Position numbers and translations under genes: made by a program
Part shown: one piece after another, positions 25,660 to 35,151 of the stretch
Numbering within the stretch: position 1 is the first letter of the stretch
Layout: every line of letters starts with the position of its first letter
The notes under the pieces: generated by a model
Seen by the model: the letters and a program-made list of their open reading frames with translations, nothing else
What the model was told of the DNA's origin: nothing
The model's database searches: none
DNA from: Timonella senegalensis JC301
Lineage (GTDB): Bacteria > Actinomycetota > Actinomycetes > Actinomycetales > Cellulomonadaceae
Direction of reading: 5' to 3'
NCBI RefSeq assembly: GCF_000312125.1
Contig: NZ_HE978642.1
Location: 524,841 to 588,840 of the forward strand
Length of the DNA: 64,000 bases

Positions 25660-27651
25660 ATGGCTGACCCATCCACCTATCGCCCGAAACCCGGGGAGAT
25701 CCCTACGAACCCCGGGGTCTACCGCTTTCGTGATCACGAGGGCAGGGTCATCTACGTGGGCAAGGCCAAGAATCTGCGCAGCCGGCTGTCCAATTACTTC
25801 CAGGACCTCTCGGCGCTGCACCCGCGAACTCAAACCATGGTCACCACGGCAAGCGCTGTGGAGTGGACAATCGTGGGCACCGAAGTTGAGGCGCTGGCCC
25901 TCGAGTACACCTGGATCAAGGAGTTCGAGCCTCGCTTCAACGTCAAGCTCAAGGACGATAAGTCTTACCCGTTCCTGATGGTCACCATGTCGGAGGAAGT
26001 GCCGCGCGCCCAGGTGATGCGAGGCTCCAAGAAGGCGGGCAACCGCTACTTCGGTCCGTTCGGTCACGCGTGGGCGATCAGAGAAACCCTTGACCTGCTG
26101 CTGCGCGTGTTTCCGATACGCACGTGTTCAGCGGGTGTTTACAACCGCGCCAAGCGCTCGGGCCGCCCGTGCCTCCTCGGTTACATCGACAAGTGTTCCG
26201 CGCCGTGCGTTGAGCGCATCACCCTAGAAAAACACCGGGAGCTTGCGGAGGACTTCTGTTCCTTCATGGAGGGTGACACCGGACGGTTCATCCGCAACAT
26301 CGAGGACCGCATGAAGGCTGCCGCCAAGGACCTAGACTTCGAGACGGCGGCACGTATGCGCGACGACATCACGGCGCTCAAGCGCGCGCTCGAGAAGAAC
26401 GCCGTGGTGCTTTCGGACGCCACCGACGCCGACATCTTTGGCATCTACGGGGACGACCTCGAAGCTGCGGTCCAGGTGTTTCACGTGCGCGGCGGACGCA
26501 TCCGTGGTCAGCGCGGCTGGGTCGTGGAAAAGGTCGAGGACATTTCCGACGAGCAACTGGTGGACCGGCTCATTCAGCAGGTGTACGCGCAGGAGATTCC
26601 CTTTGAGGAACTCACTCGCGATCAGCAGCACGAGCGCAGGAACGCGGTGCCACGTGAAGTGCTTGTCCCAATACTCCCTGAGGATGTAGAAGACGCAACG
26701 CAGTGGCTTACCCAGCTCCGCGGAAGCGCCGTCTCCGTCCGCATCCCGCAGCGCGGGGAAAAGGCGGAACTCGCCAAGACTGTTCTGGCCAACGCCGAGC
26801 AGGCGCTCAAACTGCACCGCACGCGCCGATCCTCGGACCTGACCAGCCGCAGCCAGGCGCTGCGGGAGATCCAGGAAGCACTCGACCTTGACTCAGCTCC
26901 ACTGCGCATTGAGTGCTACGACGTCTCCCACAACCAGGGCACCTACCAGTCCGCCTCAATGGTCGTATTCGAGGACGGCATGGCCAAGAAGAACCAGTAC
27001 CGCGTGTTCAACGTCCGAGGACCCGAGGGCGAGGGGGCCCGGGACGACACCGCGGCAATGTACGAGGTCATCACTCGCAGGTTCAAGCGCTACCTCAAAG
27101 ACCAGGACTCCGCCTCGCAGGAGGAACTCATCCTGTCCTCGGGAGAGATCACTGAGGACGATGACGCCACGCTCGCCCGCGACCCACACCGGTTCGCGTA
27201 TGCGCCGAGTCTCGTAATTGTGGACGGCGGCCAGCCGCAGGTTGCCGCGGCAGCCCGTGCCCTGAGCGATCTGGGCATTGACGATGTGGCGCTGTGTGGT
27301 CTTGCCAAGAGGCTTGAGGAGATTTGGCTCCCGGACGACGACTATCCGGTAATCCTGCGTAGGTCCTCCGAAGGCCTGTACCTCATGCAACGTCTGCGCG
27401 ACGAGGCCCACAGGTTTGCCATTACTGCGCACCGCAAGCGCAGGTCCAAGGGCATGATTGTCTCGGAACTCGACGCTATCCCGGGGCTCGGGCCTGCCAA
27501 GGCCGCGAACTTGCTCAAGCATTTTGGCTCTCTCAAGAAGCTCAAGGCCGCCTCGATTGAGGAGATTGCCGCGGTCAAGGGCTACGCTCTTCCCTCGGCC
27601 ACTAAGTTGCATGCACAGCTGCACCCCGGAACGCCGGCGGGCGAGGCCTGA
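25660..27651 (+). CDS. uvrC: Excinuclease ABC subunit C
   Basis: The 663-residue nuclease that makes both incisions in nucleotide excision repair. Residues about 15-95 are the GIY-YIG domain for the 3' cut (NPGVYRFRDHEGRVIYVGKA, then NLRSRLSNYF). A UVR domain near 205-240 (NIEDRMKAAAKDLDFETAARM) contacts UvrB. The RNase H-like domain follows (IECYDVSHNQGTYQSASMVV, VIVDGGQPQV, HRFA) for the 5' cut. Tandem helix-hairpin-helix motifs close it (DAIPGLGPAKAANLLKHFGS). Length is normal. rapZ follows after 60 bp. Confidence 0.98.
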   Translation: MADPSTYRPKPGEIPTNPGVYRFRDHEGRVIYVGKAKNLRSRLSNYFQDLSALHPRTQTMVTTASAVEWTIVGTEVEALALEYTWIKEFEPRFNVKLKDDKSYPFLMVTMSEEVPRAQVMRGSKKAGNRYFGPFGHAWAIRETLDLLLRVFPIRTCSAGVYNRAKRSGRPCLLGYIDKCSAPCVERITLEKHRELAEDFCSFMEGDTGRFIRNIEDRMKAAAKDLDFETAARMRDDITALKRALEKNAVVLSDATDADIFGIYGDDLEAAVQVFHVRGGRIRGQRGWVVEKVEDISDEQLVDRLIQQVYAQEIPFEELTRDQQHERRNAVPREVLVPILPEDVEDATQWLTQLRGSAVSVRIPQRGEKAELAKTVLANAEQALKLHRTRRSSDLTSRSQALREIQEALDLDSAPLRIECYDVSHNQGTYQSASMVVFEDGMAKKNQYRVFNVRGPEGEGARDDTAAMYEVITRRFKRYLKDQDSASQEELILSSGEITEDDDATLARDPHRFAYAPSLVIVDGGQPQVAAAARALSDLGIDDVALCGLAKRLEEIWLPDDDYPVILRRSSEGLYLMQRLRDEAHRFAITAHRKRRSKGMIVSELDAIPGLGPAKAANLLKHFGSLKKLKAASIEEIAAVKGYALPSATKLHAQLHPGTPAGEA

Positions 27652-27699
27652 TCTGGTGCTTGGCGAGTGGCGGAGCGCGCCTGGCCGCTCAAAGTTTGG

Positions 27700-27705
27700 C
27701 ATGCT
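27700..27705 (+). promoter_or_regulatory. Candidate -10 for leaderless rapZ
   Basis: CATGCT ends 6 nt before the rapZ ATG (27712). AAGG lies only 1 nt before the ATG, too close to act as a Shine-Dalgarno. Confidence 0.35.
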
Positions 27706-27711
27706 TAAGGC

Positions 27712-28650
27712 ATGACTATCGAGCCAGACCCCCTAACCGTTCCCCAAGGTATCCCCGCTGTTGATCAGGCCGCGCACACCCCCAAGGCGCAGTTTTCTGA
27801 GGTCTTGATTGTGACTGGCATGTCAGGCGCGGGTCGCTCACGCGCGGCCGCGGTTCTTGAGGACCTTGACTGGTACGTAGTCGACAACCTCCCTCCGAAG
27901 ATGCTGATGCCACTCGTAGGCATGATGACGCACGCCGGCTCGAGCATCTATCGCCTCGCCGCCGTGGTTGATGTGCGTGGACGCGAGTTCTTCAACGATC
28001 TGTACGAGGTGCTTCAGCACTTTGAGACTGTCGGCGTTTCATACCGAATCATGTTCCTCGATGCGTCGGATGAGGTTCTGGTTCGCCGCTTTGAGCAGGT
28101 GCGTAGGCCGCACCCTCTCCAGGCTGATGGCGGGATCCTCGATGGCATCACGGTTGAGCGGTCTCTTCTTACAGGCCTGAAGTCACGTGCCGATTTTGTC
28201 ATCGACACCTCCGAGCGCAACGTGCACGACCTTGCGAGAGTGGTTCGTTCGACTATTTCCGACGATCACCAGGACCAGCTGCGCATCAACGTTATGTCGT
28301 TCGGATTCAAGTACGGAATCCCGCTCGACGCTGATCACGTGGCCGACATGAGATTTCTTGCCAACCCCTTCTGGATCGATGAGCTGCGCCACCTGACTGG
28401 TCGTGACGAGCCTGTATCCGACTACGTGTTATCTCTGCCTGGGGCACAACAATTCATCGAGAACTACGTGAAGGCGCTCCAGCCCGTGTTCGCGGGATAC
28501 CTCAACGAAGAAAAGCGGTTTGCTACCATCGCGATTGGCTGCACGGGCGGTAAGCACCGCTCCGTTGCGATCAGCGAGGAGATCGGCAAGCGCCTAAGGG
28601 CACTTGGATTTGGCGTGACGGTCACCGCGCGCGATCTTGGTAAGGAGTGA
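27712..28650 (+). CDS. rapZ: RapZ (YvcJ) family nucleotide-binding protein
   Basis: A 312-residue P-loop protein. Walker A is GMSGAGRS (36-43), followed by VDNLPP, the VRRFEQVRRPHPL segment and the C-terminal domain with GCTGGKHRSV. In E. coli RapZ is an RNase E adaptor that binds small RNAs and GlcN6P. In Gram-positives YvcJ hydrolyses GTP and its role is less clear. Its TGA lies directly before the yvcK start, in the conserved rapZ-yvcK-whiA cluster. Confidence 0.95.
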   Translation: MTIEPDPLTVPQGIPAVDQAAHTPKAQFSEVLIVTGMSGAGRSRAAAVLEDLDWYVVDNLPPKMLMPLVGMMTHAGSSIYRLAAVVDVRGREFFNDLYEVLQHFETVGVSYRIMFLDASDEVLVRRFEQVRRPHPLQADGGILDGITVERSLLTGLKSRADFVIDTSERNVHDLARVVRSTISDDHQDQLRINVMSFGFKYGIPLDADHVADMRFLANPFWIDELRHLTGRDEPVSDYVLSLPGAQQFIENYVKALQPVFAGYLNEEKRFATIAIGCTGGKHRSVAISEEIGKRLRALGFGVTVTARDLGKE

Positions 28651-28652
28651 CG

Positions 28653-29606
28653 ATGCAGCCGGCCGTCGTAGCCTTGGGCGGTGGGCACGGGCTTGCGGCC
28701 TCGCTCTCTGCACTCCGGCTGATGACGGAGAAGCTGACCGCTGTTGTGACAGTTGCAGACGACGGCGGTTCTTCGGGGCGGCTCCGCAGCGAACTCGATG
28801 TGTTGCCTCCGGGTGACCTACGCATGGCCCTGGCTGCACTCTGTGACGACTCCGAGTGGGGGAGGACTTGGCGTGATCTGCTGCAGCACCGCTTCACTTC
28901 CTCGGGTGACCTCAACAACCACGCAGTGGGCAATCTTCTGATTGTCGCCCTGTGGGAGATCCTCGGTGATTCCGTTGAGGGCCTTGATTGGGTGGGGCGT
29001 TTGCTTGGCGCCCGCGGTCGCGTTCTCCCAATGTCTTCGGTGCCACTATCGATTGAGGCGGACATGCTATTCGGTGGTGAATCGGTGACGGTCAGGGGCC
29101 AGTCTAAGGTGGCCTCGACTCCCGGCCAGGTTGAGAACTTGCGTCTCATTCCGAGTGATCCTCCTGCGTGTGAGGAGGCGGTTGAGGCGGTCATGGAAGC
29201 CGACTGGATCGTACTTGGCCCGGGCTCGTGGTTTAGTTCCGTCATGCCGCACCTGCTGGTTCCGGACTTGGCTCGCGCCCTGCACGAGACTCCGGCTCGT
29301 CGTTGCCTGACCATGAATCTGGGCACGTCGGTCTCGGAAACGCTGGGAATGGACGCTGCGGACCTGCTCGCCGCTTTGCGGCATCACGCCCCGGATCTGC
29401 GCATTGACGCGGTCCTTGCGGACCCGTCCGCAGTGGAAAATGCTGATGCGCTTCTCGACGAGGCTGCTGGCTTTGGTGCTCGTGTCCTGTTCCGGCAGGT
29501 CAAGCGAGGCGATGGGACCGCACGCCATGACTCCCTGCGTCTTGCGGCTGCCTACCGCGATGTGTTCGACGACTTCTTGGGTGATGTGGGAACTATCTCC
29601 TCCTAA
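28653..29606 (+). CDS. yvcK: YvcK/CofD-like gluconeogenesis factor
   Basis: A 317-residue protein of the CofD-like family that binds UDP-sugars and is needed for normal cell-wall and central carbon balance (YvcK, CuvA in mycobacteria). N-terminal VALGGGHGLAASLSALR, then VTVADDGGSSGRLR and LPPGDLRMALAAL, are family hallmarks; LGPGSWFSSVMPHLL lies in the second half. The ATG at 28653 is 5 nt after TAAGGAG and is preferred to the GTG at 28647, which lies inside that site. The usual next gene, whiA, is displaced by a 2.8-kb insertion. Confidence 0.94.
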   Translation: MQPAVVALGGGHGLAASLSALRLMTEKLTAVVTVADDGGSSGRLRSELDVLPPGDLRMALAALCDDSEWGRTWRDLLQHRFTSSGDLNNHAVGNLLIVALWEILGDSVEGLDWVGRLLGARGRVLPMSSVPLSIEADMLFGGESVTVRGQSKVASTPGQVENLRLIPSDPPACEEAVEAVMEADWIVLGPGSWFSSVMPHLLVPDLARALHETPARRCLTMNLGTSVSETLGMDAADLLAALRHHAPDLRIDAVLADPSAVENADALLDEAAGFGARVLFRQVKRGDGTARHDSLRLAAAYRDVFDDFLGDVGTISS

Positions 29607-29610
29607 ATTG

Positions 29611-29633
29611 CCTTCCGTGGGTTTTCACGGAGG
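29611..29633 (+). terminator. Weak hairpin after yvcK
   Basis: CCTTCCGTG, GTTTT-containing loop, CACGGAGG, 5 bp after the yvcK stop. The stem is short and no U-tract follows; it could be a weak terminator. Confidence 0.4.
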
Positions 29634-29743
29634 AAATGCTGCGTGAACTGGGGAAACATCTGGGCTTATAGTGGCCGGGGACGTTTTATCATGTGCACCG
29701 TAACCCGCATGAAATCAACAACTTACAACGATTCACTAGGTTC

Positions 29744-29753
29744 CAGAGCGTCC
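29744..29753. repeat. Left copy of direct repeat CAGAGCGTCC
   Basis: CAGAGCGTCC occurs here and at 32368-32377, near both ends of the yvcK/whiA insertion. Both copies sit beside another AGCGTCC. It could be an attachment-site remnant or coincidence. Confidence 0.3.
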
Positions 29754-29777
29754 CACAGCGTCCAGAAACGAGTCTCC

Positions 29778-30038
29778 ATGACCGGCCCTGAACTACCAGG
29801 ACATCGCACCCAAGAAGAAGTTCTCAAATCTGCTGCCGGGATCGACCAGCTCATCCGTGCTGGCGTCGACAAGACCGTCATCATGTACACCCTGCAAGCA
29901 CGCAAAGCATGGAGGGGGAAACGCGACTGGCCGCCCCTCACCACGCTCATGCATGTCGTGGCGGAACCTCGCATACAAGAGTTCGATGAGCTCCTCTATG
30001 CGGCCGTCCGTAAACGAGTTCGTGACCTAACCCAATAG
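29778..30038 (+). CDS. Hypothetical small protein
   Basis: An 86-residue open frame starting MTGPELPGHRTQEEVLKSAA, predicted to be mostly helical and charged, with no motif I recognise. In-frame ATGs at 29691 and 29709 would lengthen it. No good ribosome-binding site precedes any of them, and it lies in the insertion between yvcK and whiA, convergent with the protease gene. It may be a real accessory gene or a chance frame. Confidence 0.35.
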   Translation: MTGPELPGHRTQEEVLKSAAGIDQLIRAGVDKTVIMYTLQARKAWRGKRDWPPLTTLMHVVAEPRIQEFDELLYAAVRKRVRDLTQ

Positions 30039-30093
30039 CTTCCAGGTGTTGTCCCAAGGTACTCTTCGGCGTGCTTGAGCTGTGAGAATAGCG

Positions 30094-31305
30094 TTAGTCT
30101 AGGATCTCAAAGCCGAAGGAGTAGAGTGCTCCACGGACCCCAGTCGAGAGCACGATGTGTGAGCAATCTGTTTGATGTTCTAGCAGGCCAGAATCGCAGT
30201 TCCCTGGAGGGGCGGACTGCTGAATGCCAGAGACGATTGTCGCGGCATAGGGCGCAACTCCGTAATCATCAAAGGTAAGGACGAATCCTGGGCCTCCACT
30301 ATCTCCTTTCCCAATGTATCTCTTGCTATTGGCATGAGTAGTTTGAAATCCTTGGATATAGTTCATTCCACTATCGGGAAAACTCCACGTGTAACCCGCA
30401 TAGGTAACGATGTGTCCGCAAGATAGCCCTCTGAATGCAGGAGAGAAGCACACTTCATCATTGACAACTGGGTTTAGACTCCCAAAGACAGGTATGTCAT
30501 AGGGGTCGTCATTGGGGTTTGTTCCGATATCGTTTTGGTAGAAACCGCTTGCGTACCCGCCGGGCTTTCCGATGATTAGGGCGGCATCATGGGTGACGCT
30601 TCGTTGATTTACGGTGCCGTAGCTTCTTCCGGCCGCAGTCTGAATGGCATCGCCAACATCTGCGCAATGCGCGGCCGTGAGCATTCCTGTGACTACATTG
30701 TTAGTCACGCCGAAAGCTGTTGAACATTTAAAGTTCTTGGCTGGAATCGCGATCCAAGCACCCCCGTGCCCAATGGTGTCATCATTGCGCGATAGGGAAG
30801 GCAGGATGTCCCCTGTATCAGAGACGATCGGGAAACGCGAAACTACTGGTTTTGCTGAACGGGCACCGCTGTCCGGAATTGTTACGTGGATAGAAGAGGC
30901 GTCAACATTGACACCAGCTCCGATTACCTGTCCGCTTTGGACGAGCCTTCGCGCCTCGTCTTTCAGTTCACCGGGAACGAACTTGGTGGGCTTTACTTCA
31001 ACCGAGTATTGTTTTGGCAAATCACGTAGATGACCCTCTAAAGGTTCTAGATCTCCGTGCCAATAGACTGCAAAGCCATCACGGCCGTCGTTGAGCTCGA
31101 TCGCGGAGAAAGAAATCTCTTCGGAGAGTTGTTCGTTGAGCTCATCAATAAAAAGCCGCATATCATTTGGAACGGGAGGGAGCGAGAGCGTCGCATCCGC
31201 AATGCCGTGGGGCTCTGATGGTTCCTTTGCAAGTGTTCTAGCGTTTGCTGGCACCATCGATGTCAAAAGGGTTCCAACTAGAGTCAAAACCAATGGGATC
31301 TTCAC
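30094..31305 (-). CDS. Secreted trypsin-like (S1 family) serine protease
   Basis: A 403-residue exported protease. The N-terminal hydrophobic signal peptide ends in ANA (residues 20-22), a Sec-type cleavage site. A pro-region or N-domain of about 150 residues is followed by the peptidase domain with His213 (TAAHC), Asp240 (HDAAL) and Ser336 (GDSGGP). Six Cys in the peptidase domain (194, 214, 286, 296, 370, 381) could form three disulfides, as expected outside the cell. It starts with GTG; the ribosome-binding site is weak, and a palindrome covers the start. It lies 21 bp downstream of a lipoprotein gene in low-GC DNA that looks acquired. The substrate is unknown. Confidence 0.85.
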   Translation of the reverse strand: MKIPLVLTLVGTLLTSMVPANARTLAKEPSEPHGIADATLSLPPVPNDMRLFIDELNEQLSEEISFSAIELNDGRDGFAVYWHGDLEPLEGHLRDLPKQYSVEVKPTKFVPGELKDEARRLVQSGQVIGAGVNVDASSIHVTIPDSGARSAKPVVSRFPIVSDTGDILPSLSRNDDTIGHGGAWIAIPAKNFKCSTAFGVTNNVVTGMLTAAHCADVGDAIQTAAGRSYGTVNQRSVTHDAALIIGKPGGYASGFYQNDIGTNPNDDPYDIPVFGSLNPVVNDEVCFSPAFRGLSCGHIVTYAGYTWSFPDSGMNYIQGFQTTHANSKRYIGKGDSGGPGFVLTFDDYGVAPYAATIVSGIQQSAPPGNCDSGLLEHQTDCSHIVLSTGVRGALYSFGFEILD

Positions 31306-31314
31306 ATAATGTGA
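31302..31314. promoter_or_regulatory. Palindrome over the protease start codon
   Basis: TCACAT-A-ATGTGA is a perfect 13-bp palindrome that includes the GTG start of the protease gene. It may bind a regulator or form a small hairpin that limits translation; neither is shown. Confidence 0.35.
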
Positions 31315-31326
31315 GTTCTTTCGTGC

Positions 31327-31716
31327 CTACCTCGTCTCGTCATTGAGGATTGTCAAAGTAGCATGCATGTACGTTTCGGGGCACTGCCCCGTTGTTGTCG
31401 CCTCCTTCCAAGTGATATCGGCATCCCCGCTCTTAACGAGAGACGAGTCTTTCGCCAGGATGGTGTACTCCAGTTCATCAACATGTAACGGTGAAGCAAC
31501 GATTACACTCCAGGAGGTTGGAGACCTTTGGAAAGGGAAACATGGCTGGGAGTGCCCACAACTTACGCTGAGTGAAACGTCGGGATCGAAGTCAACCAGT
31601 TCCACAGAAACTTCAGTTTGGCGGGCCTCAGCGCTGCAAACCATATTTTCACTACATGAACTGAGGACACTCGAGACTAGGACAAGACTGAGTCCTAGTA
31701 ATACATGGCGGCGCAC
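31327..31716 (-). CDS. Small putative lipoprotein upstream of the protease
   Basis: A 129-residue protein with a basic N-terminus (MRRH), a hydrophobic core and the lipobox LSSC with Cys21. It should be diacylated and anchored on the outer face of the membrane. Mature Cys residues (C27 and those in VSCGHSQPC and GQCPET) may pair. No domain is recognised. GTG at 31716 is chosen because GAGAG lies 4 nt upstream and the signal sequence begins there; the frame is open 26 codons farther. It is probably an operon with the protease, so it could be a protease partner, inhibitor or anchor (inference). Confidence 0.6.
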   Translation of the reverse strand: MRRHVLLGLSLVLVSSVLSSCSENMVCSAEARQTEVSVELVDFDPDVSLSVSCGHSQPCFPFQRSPTSWSVIVASPLHVDELEYTILAKDSSLVKSGDADITWKEATTTGQCPETYMHATLTILNDETR

Positions 31717-31889
31717 GTTTCTCTCAATCTCTGGGCGACGGTGCCAGTTCCACCGTAACATGCGCTTAAGAAGGGCAATTAGAGCCGGAGTCAAGGATCC
31801 GGTTTAAACGGGGGAAGGGGTCTTTCAGGTAACGACAGCTTGCTCGAAGCTGCTGGCGCCGCGCCAACTGCGCCCGCCTGCACGTCAAC

Positions 31890-32429
31890 GTGGCTACTCA
31901 GGCGTCCGAGCCGGGGGGCGAGCCACGGAATGAAACGTTCAAGCCAGTCGATGACGCCTGGAATGGCCATGACGGCGATCGATGCGCGGGGAGAGAGCGT
32001 GTTCCTCTCGAGACGGTGTACTCCGAACGATGGTTGCTGATCGGCCCCAAAGTGAGGAGCGAGCTAGGGGAGCGAGGGTCCGGGTTCGTCTTCACGAACA
32101 GGATGGGTAACCCCTTCGAAATTGAAGGGCTCGCGAAGGTGTGGGCTACCGCGCGCACACGGGCGTGTCTCGAGCATGTGACCGGCTGGCGTGAGAACCG
32201 GCACTTCCATGCGTCACTGCTCATCACGGATGGAATGTCACCTGTCGCTGTGGCGAAACGGTTGGGGCAAAAGGATGCTACTGAGACGTTGAGAACGTAC
32301 TCTCATCTATGGCCGGATGACCATGCGAAGATGGCGTCAATCGCGGAAACTGTCTTCGCAGCGTCCACAGAGCGTCCATCGCGAGTGTTCACCCTGCTCA
32401 GGGTGGCTATGACAAACTTCTCCTCGTAA
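31890..32429 (+). pseudogene. Tyrosine recombinase (phage-type integrase) C-terminal remnant
   Basis: The frame keeps only the C-terminal part of a phage-type integrase: GSGFVFTNRMGNPFE, then RENRHFHASLLITDGMSPVA with the Arg of the HxxR box but Arg in place of its His, then AKRLGQKDATETLRTYSHLW with the nucleophile Tyr. The N-terminal arm-binding and core domains are missing. The first 40 residues do not look integrase-like. It lies in the insertion just before whiA and is best read as the decayed integrase that brought it. Confidence 0.7.
32368..32377. repeat. Right copy of direct repeat CAGAGCGTCC
   Basis: This is the second copy of the 10-bp repeat at 29744-29753. It lies in the 3' end of the integrase remnant, about 90 bp before whiA. 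Confidence 0.3.
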
Positions 32430-32456
32430 CTGGCCACACGCCTGCGCAGAAGATGG

Positions 32457-32462
32457 CAAGAT
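32457..32462 (+). promoter_or_regulatory. Candidate -10 for leaderless whiA
   Basis: CAAGAT ends 6 nt before the whiA ATG. It would give whiA its own promoter downstream of the insertion. Confidence 0.45.
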
Positions 32463-32468
32463 TGCACC

Positions 32469-33449
32469 ATGGCACTCACGGCACAAGTAAAAGATGAACT
32501 TGCGCGCCTCAAAGTCGAAAAGACGAGCTGTCGCAAGGCTGAAGTAGCTGCGACGCTGAGGTTCGCGGGCGGATTGCACATTATTTCTGGCCGTATCGTC
32601 ATCGAAGCAGAACTTGACACCGCAATCGCTGCCAATCGGTTGCGGACGACTATTGCTGATGTGTATGGCCACACTAGTGAACTCATTACAGTTTCCGGTG
32701 GCGGGTTGCGCAGGGGAGCGCGCTACGTTGTTCGAGTAGTGAAGGACGGGGAGTCTTTGGCTCGCCAGACGGGCTTGTTGGACTCCCGTGGACGCCCAGT
32801 TCGAGGACTCCCACCACAGATCGTCTCAGCGGGCGTTGCAGAGGCTGAAGCTGCGTGGCGTGGAGCGTTCCTCGCCCATGGATCTCTGACAGAGCCAGGA
32901 CGCTCCTCAGCCCTTGAAGTCACCTGCCCGGGGCCCGAGGCTGCGCTTGCGCTAGTCGGTGCCGCGCGTCGCTTGGGAATCACTGCAAAAGCGCGCGAGG
33001 TCCGGGGCGTCGACCGAGTAGTCATTCGGGACGGTGAAGCGATTAGCTCACTCCTAGTGCGACTTGGTGCCACCGATGTCGTAGGCGTGTGGGAGGAGCG
33101 ACGGCAGCGTCGTGAGGTCCGCGGCACCGCCAACCGCCTTGCAAACTTCGACGATGCCAACCTGCGCCGCTCCGCAAGGGCAGCAGTTGCGGCTGGGGCT
33201 CGTGTCGAGCGTGCATTCGAGATCCTCGGCGAAGACCTCCCTGATCACTTGCGTCAAGCGGGTGAACTGCGCTTGGCACATAAGCAAGCGTCGCTTGAGG
33301 AGCTTGGGCAACTTGCGGTACCGCCGTTGACCAAGGATGCCGTAGCGGGACGCATCCGCCGACTGTTGGCCACTGCCGATAAGCGGGCAAAGGAACTAGG
33401 TATTGCTGACACCGAAGCTGGCCTATCCTCTGATCTGCTAGATCTCTAG
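32469..33449 (+). CDS. whiA: DNA-binding protein WhiA
   Basis: A 326-residue WhiA. The N-terminal half is a degenerate LAGLIDADG homing-endonuclease fold ([33 protein letters not shown]) without nuclease residues. The C-terminal helix-turn-helix covers ETTVRGTAN-like [22 protein letters not shown] and the [14 protein letters not shown] segment. In streptomycetes WhiA with WhiB controls sporulation septation; in non-sporulating actinobacteria it is linked to cell division and nucleoid organisation. Length is normal. It normally follows yvcK directly. Confidence 0.95.
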   Translation: MALTAQVKDELARLKVEKTSCRKAEVAATLRFAGGLHIISGRIVIEAELDTAIAANRLRTTIADVYGHTSELITVSGGGLRRGARYVVRVVKDGESLARQTGLLDSRGRPVRGLPPQIVSAGVAEAEAAWRGAFLAHGSLTEPGRSSALEVTCPGPEAALALVGAARRLGITAKAREVRGVDRVVIRDGEAISSLLVRLGATDVVGVWEERRQRREVRGTANRLANFDDANLRRSARAAVAAGARVERAFEILGEDLPDHLRQAGELRLAHKQASLEELGQLAVPPLTKDAVAGRIRRLLATADKRAKELGIADTEAGLSSDLLDL

Positions 33450-33535
33450 CTACCTGCCAGGGCCACGCTCGAGTTCTCGATGCGCTCGTGACAACGAGGT
33501 GAGCCCCTCAAAAGTTGGCTATTTCTTCATTTTCG

Positions 33536-33564
33536 GCCGCCGCGTCCCATTGGGGCGCGGCGGC
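33536..33564 (+). terminator. Terminator after whiA
   Basis: A 13-bp stem GCCGCCGCGTCCC/GGGGCGCGGCGGC (one T-G wobble) with an ATT loop. Confidence 0.65.
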
Positions 33565-35012
<1,448 letters not shown>

Positions 35013-35068
35013 TTTAGCACATCGCTTCTGCGATAACCCGGGTTGATCCCGAAGATGTACATGAGATC

Positions 35069-35112
35069 GCCCGCGCGAGCAGCTGGCCAACCGGCCAGCG
35101 GCTCCCGCGGGC
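35069..35112 (+). terminator. Hairpin between gap and pgk
   Basis: GCCCGCGCGAGC and GCTCCCGCGGGC pair with one mismatch around an inner GCTGGCC-AACC-GGCCAGC stem, followed by GTTCTT. It is probably a partial terminator that adjusts the gap:pgk ratio. Confidence 0.6.
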
Positions 35113-35151
35113 GTTCTTATGCCCCCACCTGCCAGTTGTAGGAGAAATCAG

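Larger units (their letters stand above)
29640..32456. mobile_element. Low-GC insertion between yvcK and whiA
   Basis: About 2.8 kb separates two genes that adjoin in nearly all actinobacteria. It holds a small hypothetical gene, an S1 protease, a lipoprotein and a tyrosine-integrase remnant. Its middle is visibly AT-rich: 22 of 60 bases are G/C in 30301-30360, against a clear G/C excess in rapZ and whiA. A 10-bp direct repeat lies near each end. It reads as a decayed integrative element or its scar, but the exact ends are not defined. Confidence 0.65.

Noticed and set aside
31840-32040. Separate small gene overlapping the integrase remnant
   Set aside because: No ribosome-binding site, no recognisable domain, and it overlaps the integrase-like frame. 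More likely decayed sequence.
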